Below, one piece after another: positions 1 through 15,000 of a stretch of 64,000 bases of DNA. Each line of letters opens with the position of its first letter. Position 1 is the first letter of the stretch. The position numbers were made by a program, and so were the translations under genes. Below the pieces are notes generated by a model that saw nothing but the letters and a program-made list of their open reading frames with translations, was not told where the DNA came from and did not search any database. The stretch is from Hymenolepis diminuta (Eukaryota; Platyhelminthes; Cestoda; Cyclophyllidea; Hymenolepididae). The DNA lies in contig CAADRB010000044.1 in assembly GCA_900708905.1 (NCBI GenBank), positions 312,604 through 376,603 on the forward strand. The letters run 5' to 3'.

Positions 1-3000
1 CAAGTTGGAACATAATACCGGTGTCTGAAATTAAGAGGAGGAGGAGATTATAGCAATTATTGATCGCATAATCAGAGGTCCGTTTTGAAGCTTGTTTGCC
101 TCGACTTTTATTTAGTAATCATTATTATAAATTTTTCTTTTTACAAAAACAGCCAAAAGCATTCTCTGTCTATGACTTTCTCTTAAATACCGGCCAAAAT
201 GCCATTGAAATCCCATCTTCCAAAATAGGCATCTCTAAGAGTTGATGAAAGTGATTTCAGGCGGAATTGTACAAAATTTTGATAATTAATCCAAGAAAGA
301 CTTGTACCCTTCAAATTACCGAATATCAACAGAACAGAATAGGGCTTTTAATCTCTGTCTATCTTCAACAGATATGCTCAAAAGAAATCCCTTAAATCTA
401 AAGCCACCCCTGAGTAACCCTTTGATCACTTTTACGCTTTACCATGCGATGAAAATGAAAGAAAACAAAACACACCACAATAGACGAAGATAATACAATA
501 CTGCACGGTGTTGTTCTAGCCGCAGAAGTAATATACCCAGTCGCCAAGGAATGAAGATTTTCAGCTTCTGAAACCTGCCTGAACACGTCAGCAAACGAGT
601 TATCGCCCTCTTCCGACGGAAAAAGAGACAAAGACTTATTTGTGAGTTCCCATTTCAGCAAACAACAGGCAGTTTTGAAGAGGTCTGGAGATCTAACAAT
701 AGTTAGAACCTCTTTCCGCTCCTCAGCACTCAATTTGTTGAGCTGATTTCTCAAACGTTCGACCACAGCTTGGAGGCAAGGTTGGAGTCTAGCTCCACCG
801 AATTTCTGCTGAAATGCCACCAAGATTCGTCTTCTCTCGTCTTCTGCATCACTTTTCCACAAACGGAATCCATTCTCTCGGCTGCTGCTTTTTCCATCGA
901 AAATTTCGGGGAAGGTCACCTCGAGAGAGGGTGTGAGTTTGAAAGCATTCGCTGTTTCACCTGTTGCAGAAGTGGCTGAAGTGATCTTTGCGTTTCCAGC
1001 AGGAGGAGTAGTATTATCAGTGGCGACAGGCAAATTACGTCTCGCACGAATACCGGCTGATCTACGAAGTCGGGGTGATGAAGATTCAAAATTGGCATTT
1101 ATGTCATGAGCAATAGGGGTATTGTCATTGGCACTACCTCCGAGCCTTGGAGGAATTGCGGGTGTATCTGTGCTAGTAGACGAAATTGTGATAGAAGTGT
1201 GAACCGGAACATGTTGATTATGTTGATCTGATGGTAGTCTCTTGGAGGAGAATAATGAAAAGGATGATCCAAAGGCGTTCTCAGAGGGATTAGCATTTGG
1301 TAGTCGTGGCGATCGACGTGTAGCTGCCTTTGCGATCAGCTCGCAAGTGGAATCTCCTATTGAGTGTTGAAGACTTGTCCCTGAAAGGTGAAAACAATAA
1401 GCAAGTTAAACCATTTCCTATATAAACTTGATCACCACTTTGATGTTCTCAAAGAAGAGACAGACACTACATCCTACATTTATCCTGTGGTATTCGGAAC
1501 ACATGATAAACGCTAAGACATGGCAACTTGAGTATGATTGGTTGATTTATGTCATCAAGAATATCTGGTTTTTCTATGCTTCAAATGAAACTTCGTCTCA
1601 TATATCTGCATATAACTGCAAAAATATAAGAATAGATCAAAGTGGCATGGCCAACCATTCAATTAAATCAACTGATCAATGGTTACAGTATTCTGTTTCA
1701 GGCATCAAAAGCGAAAGCCTCGTACAGTGAGAAAGGGAAAAACAGGTCTTACGAAAAAGGGGAGATTAACGACAGGAAAACTGAAACCTGTACTTGTACT
1801 TCTAGACGGCATCTCATACAAGACTTGGCGGAAAATAGCCGATAGAATTACTAATCAGAAGACGTTGATTGAAGCTACATCAATCATCCAAGCATACCCC
1901 TGAAAAAGGAACAAGTCGCAAGGAAGGAACACAGAACCAATTGGAAGATTTCATGCGTACTCCGTGATGGCACAGGATTAGTGCTTCCTATTGCTAACAA
2001 GGATCTCCTCAGTGTTGAGCAACTGACGATAAACCTTGGAGTATGGTGACGGTTAAACACCTATCCCATATTCCATACCGATAAATTGTCAGTCCCATTC
2101 TACCTAATGTTAGAACGTGGGAGAGTGATTGAATAAGTCCTTAGGAGTTAGTTTAGAAAGAGTGGAATTTTTAAGGATATATCTAAATTTAAGACAGAAT
2201 GCAAAAAATACCGCAGGCATAAGTAATTGACACTACAACCCTCTCAACATGAACATATAATAGTTAGGGTGAACAGACGAACTCACAGTTAAGCCAAGGC
2301 ATGAGACTTCCAAAAACACTTCCTCGATTCGTCACAACTCTTCTTTTCACCGCCAGACACTTTCCACTGTCTCCCATTTCGGCAGCACAATCACAGAAGA
2401 ATTCACTGGTGTTCTGGTACGCCAAATCATGACCTGGATGACAGATCCGAGCACATAGATGGCAAGCTCCATGATTAGAAACAATTCCACAGGTGAAACA
2501 GCCGTACCACGGCTGACGAATGTACTGATGCTGAGTAGTTGGAAAAGTGCAGACCTCCTCAAAAGTCCGTTCTAACGGTGAGGTCACAATTGAATGGAAG
2601 GGGAGGTTGAATAGAGGACCTCCATTCTTATTTGACCCACCCGCTGGTCCACAGAGTGCTCGAAAAAGACAGGCATCGAAAGAAGAGTTCCAATCGTGCT
2701 CCGAACGATTTTCGTTATCCTCGCTGGTGAAAAAATTGAAGAATTTTACCAATTCCGGGTGCTTCAGATAAGAAAGAGCTTTGAGATTTCGATTCTGGTT
2801 GTAGTGATCATCAGGAACATTGAGTTTTTGATCTGGTGAAGCCACTTCATTGGGATTAAGTGCTCGAAGTATGAGACTGAAGTAGTCATATGCTGCGCAG
2901 AGTGTCTGAAGCAGGTTACCCTATAAAAGCAAACCAAACAAAATGTCAATTATCATTCGCATATACGTGTAAAAATGTAAATAACAGGAATTTTAGGCAC

Positions 3001-6000
3001 CTTTAAGGAACCAGCACAGTTCTTTTGAGACAGCATTTCGCCTGCTCCATTCACCCACTTCACTAGAATTGTAAAAAATCTCACATGAGCAGAAGCATTC
3101 GTGTTCCATGAGGCAAGAAGGAGACACCTAAGTCCAGAGATTATGTAGTAGCCCTTGATCGGACAGTCATATTTTTCAGCCACATCCAAGAGGGCGGTTA
3201 AGCACCTTAATTTAACATTATCTGCGGAAGGCCAGGGTGTGGCAATAAGGCGCAGGAGTCTCTCAAATAGACGAGCATATCGATGAGTTGAAGAAGTTAG
3301 AACAGAACTGCAGACTTTGACAATTACATCACACTCCACAGCCTTTGATAGAATCTTCCGAGCTGCTTCTAAATACAGCTCAGGATGTGATTGAGGATTG
3401 ATAGCTCGAAGAAGAATGATACACATTAGACGCAGGTACTCGGGAGTGCAATTCGGAGAATCGAAAAGTGGTAAGGGGTCGATATCTTTATCTTCTTTCA
3501 CAAATCGAGTGAGGACTTCAGGAAGACCAGTAGCGACTTCCAGGTAAGAAAAGACTTCCCGTTTAAGACCATCATCATTTGTCACCTCTGTTAGCATAAG
3601 AGTGTTTAGAATAGATTTTTCTATAAAGCGGGTCAGAAGATTCATGTGACGTGTTTTCCTGAGTAGACCGGTGTAGAAACTCATCATATTAGTCAGATCA
3701 ATATCCAGTGTGGAGACAAAAGGATTGAGTTGGAGGGAAATGAGGAAGGCTAGGATCGATTGACGTTCCTCCAAAGGACTTGCAATAAAGAGTGAGTAAT
3801 TACTTGAGGTGGTGGAGCGAATATTTTCCACGAGAATGTCAGCGAATTTGACGATCTCATTCAATAAACAACCGAGGAGGAGTGAACGAGGAGTGGAGAC
3901 ACTTTCAATTGGGGTGTTGATGAGACGATTGTGGAGGATCAAAGAGAGTGTATCTAACTCAGAAACCTAAATAATAAACGAAAAAGAAAATAAGCAATCA
4001 GCTTCTAAAACCCTCTTAAAACATTTCGCTGTCACTCAACGCTCTCGTGGATTTTCATCAGATTTATTAGAAGAGAAGTATTTGATTAAATCCGAAGAAA
4101 GTTCCGATAATTAAAGTTAACTGATACCCGAAAAGGATAGGAAATTAGTAACGCAAGTTCTCAAATCTGAATAAATTAGTGAACAATGCTTCAAAACTAA
4201 ACCACAGCCTTTCCTTCTGCCCATCGGACAGAATTTAGGATACATTGTCGAGCTGGTAGTCAAGCGGCTCTGTGGTGGGGCTTTAGCCAGATTAGCGGCT
4301 TAATACTGTGAACATTCCAATTTGGAGCATCAAGAAGTAATGATAGCATTCTAATTAATGTATACATTCAATATTATACTTTCTTTTCTAATCTCACCAA
4401 CACACTAACTACATACAATTCAACTGCCAAATTAACTAATAAATTTCATATTAGCTTTGACGGTAATAAATTATTTGAAGTAACAATCAGTAGCGTTAAC
4501 GGTGGGAAAATTCCATTCCGCTTTCTCGTTATTATTTATTTTAACCAGTTTGGTTGGTCATTGCGTTCAGTAAATCTGCATTAATGGACTTCGTATCCGT
4601 GCCCTACAATTCAATAAGCTTACCAAACTTACTAGAGGAGGTTTTAACAAGGTCAATATCTTAACACTCTTATTGACCAGAAAAAGACCAACGGAGTTGG
4701 TCATGCACATCACTTGACGATCGATAGGCCACTAATTTAACAGATGTGTACGACGACCGCTGCACTTCCAATATCAGGAGGGGTAAAAACATACCGGCCA
4801 AGACAACGAGTCAGCATGCCCAACGAGACTCTTGAAGGCACGCAAACGCGCTCCATCACCAGAAGATTTTAAAGTAGCACGACGCAGTGACTCCACAAGA
4901 CGACCAGTGGTGGGGCTTGCCAGGAGAAGGGAGTTACATTTTTCAGGGTCCTCGGAAATGGCTGCCAAACGATCTGGACAGAGACGCTCAACCAATTTAC
5001 CATGGACGTTGTCACCTGTGGGGGAACCAACTTCAGTTTGGAGATGTTGGAGACAGGATTGCATCATATCCAACGCGATTTGCATAAAGGAGTGGATGAA
5101 GAATGAGAGCTGGAAAGTGGCATGAAAAAAATGCGGAAAAGATGTATCGATTGCAAAATAATGTTCTATGGATGTTCATGAAACTATTAGAACAGGTTAC
5201 CTTGAAGTTAGTAACAATAACGTCAATGACATCAATAAATCCTAATAACTTAAACTTATAATTTAGGGGGTAAAAAGAATTCCAAATGCGTATTTCGTAT
5301 ACTTCAGTGGTCTCCTTTACAATTCCGTACAAATGTATTCTTCCTCTTTTACTATTCAGATCGATCTCCATTATGAGACGTGGGAAAGACTGAAGGAGAG
5401 GTTGAACTCTTTGTAATAGACTTCAGATCTGATTAGATAGGTTTAAGTGAACTCTTAAATTATAAAGATACTTCTCAAGCCCGTTATGGGAAGTGCAAAC
5501 ACTTGATTTTAGTAGAGAAGGTATTCTAGAGCCACTTTTATGAGAAACTCATGATCTATCAACCCGCTAACTGACCAGGATTAATGAGCACAGTTGGCTG
5601 ATTGAATGTGAGCCGATGAGCATCGATTCCTTGACCTCTGATATGACAGACAAGCACGTAGACCACTACCAAGCCCATAAGCCTCAGTCTTCTTAACGGA
5701 AGCCAGCTTTTAATTGCTATTAAAAGGTGCAAAACTGGTACGTCAGTTGAATGGGAATCAAAATACGATTTCACACCTTAAAAACTGGAAAGTATGGTCG
5801 AAATGAAACAAAAAGATTAAGGAATGAGAAAGAAATAAATGAATGCCATATTCAAGTTAAATAGTCCTCCGGCTTTCTCTTAGAAACAATATATTTTGAC
5901 CAATCTATTTCACTGGAAGGGACAATAAATGACCAATTTGCTACAATACGACAGAAATAGTCAAACATACCAAGTCAAATACTAGAGAAAAACACAAGTG

Positions 6001-9000
6001 ATATAAATTTGAAGCAATGTGAAAACATGCGAAATGTTAATCAACACACTAAAATGGTAAGATAAAAGTGGATCCATTTTTAGTAACAAAGTCAGGTGAT
6101 GGAGCAAAGACTTCAAAAACTAAGATAAATAAATAAAGGAAGCAGTACAATGGCACCTTGAAAAGCGCGAACAATTGTCAAATTAAAATTACGCTTCGTT
6201 TGGCTAAAAAGGAAAGTATTTGGTTGTTAAGTCGATAATATCAGAAATTATACTCGTAGAGGTCAAACATGTATCGTATGGGAGTAAGAAATGATCTCAA
6301 CTGATCTGCAAACAGATCACCACGTGATTAGGTAAAGACTACAGCATAGTGGGTATTAAGGGCAAAGATATGCTCAAAAGAAAGGAAAAGGCTACTTTGA
6401 TTCTATTTTTTTCTTGCGGAGAAAATCACAACATTCTTATAATAGTTCTGCCAATTCTATTTCGACAATTAGTGACTTTATTTCTCATCCATATCATCTA
6501 CTATCGTGATTTGCTATTGAATTCATATCACTTTTCGACCTCTTTACTTTGTCCTTTAAATGACTCATTCCCCACCAATAAGCCGTTGTTGATTTTCGGG
6601 TTTTGCTCTTCCACTAATTCACATTTTGCTACTTACTTATTGCAGAGATGCTGCCTCCTCTTTATTCTCCCCTTATACTTCCCAAGTCTATGAGAAGAAT
6701 TGTCCGCAGTACTAGTCTTGGGTGAAGGGAAGGTATCTTGCAGCCGCTCGTACGAGAAACTCACATTCTACCACATCTGTCGCTGACCATAATTAACCAG
6801 GGCAGCTGTTCCACCCATACCAGCGAATGTACACTTCTGACTTGGTAAATGTACACGCTACCTTAAACATATTTTCTGTCACCAATTCTGTTTCATTCCT
6901 AAAATATGGAAATTGAGTTTGTACAGTTGAGGAGGGATTTGTTATCTCCTTCCTCTGAGCTAGAATATATCTCACCGCCTTTACACCTTATAATAAAGGC
7001 AGTTGGGATCCATGTTATCCTGTGAAATAGATAAACATAAATGATTCCAAGTACTAGCTAGACACTATTAGCTACTAGAAGGGTTAAATGAATTGAGATG
7101 GCATGATGAAGCATTCAATTTAACTAAGTGGTCAATGAAGTACGAAGATCATAGACGTGAATTAACCAAGAGGCCAACCCACAATTTGAATTTTGAAACA
7201 TTAATACAGAATTTAACGGATCAAGCACATTAAGTAAGATTCATTTGATAATCCGACTACATTTTCCCCTCCCCCATATCTCTTATTGGACTATATTGTT
7301 ATTATTAACCGTGTATGAGCACTTTCAAATAAATTATATTGTTAACAAAAGGAACAACAATAACGCATAAGAAAAACGTATCTAATTTGCTACCACCAAA
7401 AAACGATAGTTAAGTATGAGAAATCACGAATTATAATATTTTAAGAGGATTTATTTAGGTTTTCCCAAATGAAATCTAAAACAAATTTGTTATAGATGAC
7501 AATTTCAGATAAGCATTAAACTAATGAAAACTAGGATGGCTTAAAAGCACCTCATTCTACAAAACTTTATTCAATCATTTAAGGAATGAAAAGACTTTTT
7601 AGGAAAATTAGCATTTAGGAAACAAAATCTTTTGATTAAAGGAAGCACTTTCAAATCTTTACACTTTGTGTTTCCCTGGCTGAAAACTTCTAAATAACTC
7701 CAATTTTATTGATAAATAAATCGAATTTGGCTTTCAAATCCAAGTCCCCTTATTATTACATAGATCTATTTACCACTTCTATATTGCCATCATGAAGAGA
7801 AAATGTTAGTGTTAATAAACTTAATCACAAAATAGAACAAGAAAACTCTGACAAAAGCTCAAGATATTACATTCTTTCTCCCATATGCGAAGCTAATCTA
7901 CAAAAGATTTCGCACTTACTTCATTTCCTTTCCAAGCCTATTAAGAGAAGTGTTGATAGCACTTGAAGTGCCGCCTCCAGAATTAACCAGAACCAAATAA
8001 CTAGATATTCACTGATGAACATCAGTTTCATGATCTCCAACCTTCCAGAAGTGCGTGTTGACCATTGAGCCTTTCACCATAGTAATTTTTACAACTGTGA
8101 GTGTTGTCCCTATTTAACCAGTTCTGCTAGTTGGATAACGATAAGCCAACTCAACTATGAAAGATGACATCAAAATGATCTCTTAACAGTAATCATTAAC
8201 TACCAGTTTGTTACCTAGTGACATGATTTAGTCTCAACCGATTCTGTAACAACTCAGGAAAGCAATGAGTTAGTGTCGAAACTATATTCCATTCATGTGA
8301 TGAAATATTAATCCTTAGCCTATGGAGACACACACGAAAACTACTTATTAAATACAATGTAAAAGGGAAAAAATTATATTTCGAGTAGGGGAACATTTCT
8401 CCGACAACTTTTACTTTCCACTCATAGCTATGTAAAGATGAAGGTAGCCACATTTCAATGAACTAGTTGGGTCAACGTGTGTGTCTGCAAAGCTGGAGGT
8501 CCATTGGTCCAAATACAGTGGTGTGGATGACCAACCGCCCTAGGTAATTATGATCAATTAGAGAGGCGGTAGAAGTAAAGTTTCTCATAAGGGCTGTTCC
8601 AGGTTACCTTCCTTCCACCCAGGTAAAGTGCTATAAACATTATAATAATGGACTTTAGTAGTTACTCGTAAGCCAACTCCGTTCTTTAAACGCTTATTCA
8701 CCTCTTAACCTTAATCCTTAACAGTTCCTCTTTTTCCACTTAACTATATTTTGCATGAAGAAGGTTTCCCTTTTCTTCAAATTCTCTCATGGATAATCAA
8801 TCCGTTGTGTTTACTCAGCTTTAATCATTGAAATTACATATTATAGCATGCATGGTTCCTACTCAAATTCTTTTATGCCTACCGAAGTAAATGACGGTGT
8901 ATGTTTATTTTCAATATCAATATTTCACAACATTGATGGAAATCTAGACCGTGTATGTTAATAAAAAGTACCAATTAAGGCCTTTTAGTTCCTTATTTTG

Positions 9001-12000
9001 AATTGAGAACTAGTACCCCTACACATATTCATAAACAACAAGAGTTACCCATACTAGCAGTCGATAACATTAATGTACTTACTCCTCGCATTTTTTTCTT
9101 CTCATTGAGGCTGAACGTAGTAGTTTCATCTGAATCAGCACCGACAGAGTTAACACTTTGAGTTCCAGTAGAACAGACTTTTGGCGATCTTGGTTTAGAA
9201 TCCTTGGGTTTCTCCTTCGTCCCTTCTTTAGTGCAAGAAGCAGTCGTAGTAGTAGTAGTTTTAGTAGGTAGAAGTTCTCCAGGAGTTTTAAGAATGCCAT
9301 CAGAACCGATTCTAGAAACGAGAGTGCGAAGCACATGTAGTAGAACCCTCCAGAAGATCAGCTCAGCTTCTCTGAGGGGCGAGGTGGTCGATTTGAGACG
9401 ATTTTGAAGATAATTAAGCTGATGTAATGCTTCAGAGAGTACTACGGGCAAATGGCAAACGCGATCACAAAGATGTAGGAAGAAGGACTCGTAGCTTGCT
9501 GGATTGGGGAAAGTGGTTGATGTAGCGCTTTTAGATCCGCGAGAGGACTGCGCCTTAAAGGTTTCATTCTATGAAAAGGCGATAGGAAAACCATATGTGA
9601 ATACATTCATTCGACAAACGTAATAGTATATCATAATCTACAGCGAAAGTACCAACCTAATAACAATTGCTAGATGCTAGAATGTCCCTGAGTACAAAAT
9701 CCTAGAAGTTCCCCAAAAATTAAATAGATTTTAAGAGTCAACGCGATACGCTAAGTTAAAAATGCTCATTTTTATGAAGCATTTTCAATTTCTCATCAAA
9801 AACCCACCCCCAAGTTTCACTCACTAGAAGTTCGCATATACCCACCCCTCTCATGGCCAGAATTAAAAAAGTACAGCCCATTATTTCATTTCATTAAAGT
9901 ATGGTAATAAGAATCTGCCTTGAGAACTCTGAATTAGCAGACGTGCAAATTGACAACTATGCTCTAGAAACAAATCTTGGATTCTATTAAACGTCCTGGC
10001 ACTTAAAAACTTATAGATACTTGGATGGCTTAAAAATTCCGAATCTATCAGTAATGAATCCAATAAGAGTAAAAAACGGGCAGTAATGGTACCGAAACGA
10101 TGATATTTCATGATTTCCAGACACAATGAAGAACTATAAGAATCCGGAACCTATCAGAGAACATTCAACACTACACTTTGCAAAACTTAGAAGGGGATGA
10201 ATGAGAATCGTTAAGCCAAGTTAGCTTCGCATACAACAGCTTTATATCAATTATGAGTTTTGGTATCTGCTTAAAAGTATAGTTGAAAACACAAAAAAGT
10301 AATATTAAGCATAAATGCATGCTTTACTATATATTATAGGGAATATTCAGGGCATAATATGAAAGGAAAAAAATATAAAGACACCAAATTTTAATAGATT
10401 TATTCGGTGCTAATGAAAGATGATATTTTCAATTTCAACCACTCTCAGAGAGAAACAAACTGAAAATTTAAACCGTTTCATTATTCTTGGTGAGCACTTA
10501 GTTAACTTCATGAATACTTAAGCGAATAAATAAATAAGCCATCGGCCTTATCGGTGTGTGAGAAAGGTTAGGTAATAACGATCGAACCATAAAAGCATGA
10601 TAGTCCCGGTAGCAGTTTCTTGAATTAAGGAGAAATACCGATCAGTCAAATTAATCAACTCTAGACAGCATGGATATGAATTCATTCAAGTACCCAGGCG
10701 ACAATTCCTAAAATTTGATCTCCTGAGCACTAGAACGTGAAGCAATGAACTATCGATCAAATTAATAATACACAACTTGAATCTGAAGGTCAAATTCGGT
10801 TAGTCTTGATACCCTGACTTTGTTTCGTACTTTCTCTTGACTCCCATCACTTTTCACCACTTTACTAAATCATTTTACTCTTCCATTTGTTCAGATACTT
10901 CCCCGCGTAGTAATAATTTATACATCATCATTCATTTCCATTGATAAAAGAACGAAAAAATAGGCAAAACCACACTAAACAAGTTCCAATTTAAGTTAAT
11001 ATGTGCCAGATTCATAACGCAATTTCACCCACTTTAAGTATTCAGGTAAAATTGAAATTGCACACAAAGTGTGGCAATGTCCTAAAAATGGTGTAACTGG
11101 ATTGTATTTCCAATTGCAGATTATTTATACAAATACACGAATACTCGATGTTAACTATTTCGAAACTCGTCCTAAACTCTATTAATACTCGTAACAATTG
11201 CAATTGTTATTACGTTTGATTTCCGGGTTTAACCCGCCTGCCTAGGCTGATGTTTTTGAGCATTAATACAAAGCGTTTTCCGAGTTTTCGGGCTTTTACC
11301 CAAAAATCGAAGTGAATGTAGTTGAAAAATTTTACAGTATTTACTATAAAGAGGTACGACAAAAAAGATGACAGCATGTAAAAACAAGGAAAACTATTTT
11401 CCAAGCTTTACCCCAACAGTAAAGGCAAAAAAGCAATCAAATCATATTTATCGATGAGTAGTAACCAGTTACTTAAGCCAGTAAACATTTCACTGATCAA
11501 ATAATACTTCATCATTCTTGGGGAAAGTACGAGAAAATAACACAAATCTGATGATTCAGAAATTACTGGCTTGTTTGAAACTTGTATAAGTGGTCAAAAT
11601 TGCGCAAAAGTGATACCACAGAAATCATATGTTCCACATTATCGCGGTACGGTGGTGAAAATTATTTGAATAAAAGTTGCTATCAAGCTATTTTAAAAAC
11701 AGGCAACGAGAGGCAGGTAGTAGGTTTGCAGATCATTTCTTCAAATTATTTATCGACTGGTCCAATTTTTAAAATCTCTCAATTCTCTCACTACACGTTA
11801 CTCCACTAGTTACTCATTTTTTAGCCTGCAGATATCCTCTTATCCACTTCCAGTGCAAGTATTGAAGGTAGATTATATAGTTACTTTTGAAGTTTGTAAA
11901 AGGTTGAAGATTGTAGAGGAGCAGTCACTAAGCAGGATTACTTTATCGTTTACCAACGACTCCTGAGCTGTAGGTTCATACTAACAGATGCCAAAGAACG

Positions 12001-15000
12001 GCCAACCGTTATATTCAAAAATGGTTCACTGAAATCGAGCCTGACTGGAAAAAAACAAGGGCTCCTACCGTTAAATCATGCATTAGTTGAAAAAAATTAA
12101 AGCAAAAAGCTTTTCGAATCTTCGGGAAAAAAGAACAATACATTCAAATAGAAATCTTTCCATAGGTGATAAAAAAACGTATATCGGTGTTTAATTGCAA
12201 TAACTATAACTCACAGCAATCGACTCAATGCGGAGCTTATTCCGCCTTGCCTCTTTATCCTCATTTGAGCTCAGCAATGACGAGCTGTACGTTGTGGGAA
12301 GTCGTCTCAGTCTATCCAAAAGTACCAGGAGGTAGATCAACCGATGTCGAACGTTAATCTCCCCTCTCAACCTTTCGAACTCATCTCCATTAATCAGCGC
12401 ACACAGCTGATCCACATAACCTGCCGAGGGTGGCAAAATCTCAAATATTCGCCAATATAATTGTACCCCATAGGCAGAGTAGAGCAAACTCGGGGATTTC
12501 TCCCACCAGGAATCAAAGAGTGCCATCAAACGCATGAATATCACATCATAGTCTGATCGGGCAATCAGAGTAGCAATTGCAAGACCATCTCTTTGTGGAA
12601 TCGGTCCCGTCTTTCCCTTCGCATAGAGGAGATCGTAAAAGAATCCAGGAGCAGAGCCCTTGTTCATCAGATTCGAAAACTCCCAAACTTTTGTCTCCGC
12701 ACCAAGGATAGCCGGTCGAACTTGGGCATTGAGATGACGGGGCGGATCGAAGATGTAATGAAGCTGGTATCGAAGAAGGACCGTGAGACGTAGGGCTCGA
12801 AGTATATCGACTGTCGGAATGGAGATGAGAGTGTCAATAATAGCAGAAAGGAGACGTTTCTTGGCACTGTGGGTCGTGAAGGCAGAGGTTAGAAGAGATA
12901 TGAGCTGAGCCATGTGCGGTGGAAGATCATCGAAGCTAACCCGAACAGCCGCGTGGCAATACGACTCAACAAGATCGGGTGATGAGCAAGAAGCGTGTAG
13001 GAGATAAGTGGCAAGTAATCTAAAAGTAGCAGGTTCGAGAGTGAGCTTCAAATCCGGTGGTAGGAGGTGGAGACGCTTGAGAACGAGAGGTGAAATGGAT
13101 GTTGATGCCAAAGTGAAGAAAAGCGCTGTCAAAGGACGACCCAAAGACTCAGGTTGAAGAGAAATAAAGTGGATGAAATGCTCAATAAAAGAATCGGTAT
13201 TGTGAGCAGCACTAGTGAACGATTTATTCGATTCCCTCAGTTGTATAAAACTGCGCAAAGCCAAGATGGCATTTTCGGCACATTTCAGTAAAGGTTTTGA
13301 AACTGCAAAAGGATTAAATTTATTACCATTTAAATCACATACCAAACGGAGAATCACTTTAAAGTATGTAAAAAAACATACCTTCAGCAGTCTCCGATTC
13401 AATTTTTTTCTGAAAATAAAGGAAAATGTAATTATATAACTGATCAAATCACTAGAAAATAATAACTTGAGTCTATCATACCGCGGCAGAGAAAAATGTG
13501 GACGCCAAGTCAAGAAGGTAGACATCCAAAGGACCGGTTAGTATCAGGGATAGACGAAAATCATAATCAAGAATAAAGCGCTCGTAAGCATCCACTGCGA
13601 CTGGAATAAAATAGAAATCCGAATAAGAATTAAATAGAATTATGTGACATGCAGGATATAATATTAAAGAACTGTAACGACTAACCTTAGCTTTTATTCT
13701 TCAAATGTGTTCTTAGTCCAATATGTACCGATTTTATATAATTAGAAAGATGGGGACAAAGCTATTCATCGTTTTCTTTATTACTCTATTAGTTATAAGT
13801 ACACTATTAGAGGTTGAATAATCCTTCAATACTACCAGGTTCCAATCATATAGGTTACTGATAAACTCGATTACTTTACCTCGTTATTAAGGTGTATGAT
13901 CTATCAAATTATCGGTTTTCCACGGCAAGCTCTACGAGAGCCACAAGGGAACTTAGTTGAATATGAATTATTTGCTAAGTTCTCTCACACTAATGAATCT
14001 TTTCATTCATAAGGTAATAACAATTAGAAAGGGCGTACGCAAAGTCATAGCTAAAATAAATTACACAAGATGTTAAGGGCAAAATCGGTCTATCATGACC
14101 GGAAAACTCGGTAAAGTCAAATCCATTTTCACGAGTCACGAAACCTCGTGAAAGAGAAATTCGTGATACAGAAAAATACAGCAAATTATTAGCGGTTGTT
14201 CATTGAAAAGTAGTTTTCTTGCATAACAGGATAAATGTCATTGCCACAAATGCAATGAAATCGAATAACTTCAACTGGCCTATTTCTGGATGTGGTTATA
14301 TCACCATCAAGAAGAATGTCATTCTGAATCATTGGCATACGCTTATACTAACCTATCTTCGAGGGACTTTTGAAGAAAAGCACATTCACTTCTATGGGAA
14401 ACTAGTGGATAAACTTAAAAGGGCATGATAATCAAATGTGAGATCCTAAAGGCATGCAATAATCGTACAAATAAGCAAACAAGTGTAAATTCGAAACTAA
14501 AGTATTGATCAATTAATACAAGAGCATAATATTCTGCGTGAAACGTACTCAGTCTTCTGTTCCATTCATCAGGAGTTGCAGAGGACGACGCTTCATTACT
14601 TTCAAAATTGTCTTCCTCCTGCAACCATGGAGCTCGATTAACAAGGACAGAAGCAACTTTTGAAGACCCTGAATTTCCCAATAATTCACCCCGAAGATTT
14701 TCCAGTGTGGACGCTGTGAATTTGATGAAGCTATCCACACGAGGTGCCAGTAGAACGAGAGGAGAGGTGGTGCTTTGAGCATTCGGTAGAGGATTGCAGT
14801 ATGAGGAAATTAGGCAGAGATTGAACCACATGTAGGCCGCATCACGTTCGAAGCATTCAACTTGACGATTATTCTGAAAGGAAGGACAAAGAAGAGATTA
14901 GATACAAACTTCCCATAAGAGAACAATATGAAATATCTTTCCAAGATAAAATTTCCACAACAAGGACGACTACGCTTTTGAGCGACAAAAATAAATTCCA

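Larger units (their letters stand above)
5110..9082 (-). other. UBR4 intron (4 kb) with dispersed repeats
   Basis: The flanking UBR4 exons (9568-9083 and 5109-4795) are both in phase 0, so no further exon is required here. The interval is AT-rich and contains at least three, possibly four, related copies of a roughly 150-bp repeat, listed separately. I see no convincing exon, tRNA or other gene. Open frames here are short and lack splice or codon-bias support. Confidence 0.6.

Noticed and set aside
770..979. Plus-strand frames opposite UBR4 exons (also 2547-2771, 4832-5125, 9204-9407, 12593-12793)
   Set aside because: They are antisense shadows of coding exons that have clear homology on the minus strand.
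4240..4305. tRNA-like string GCTGGTAGTCAAGCGGCTC
   Set aside because: The box A resemblance is good but no box B (GGTTCGANTCC) follows, and the bases do not pair as a cloverleaf.
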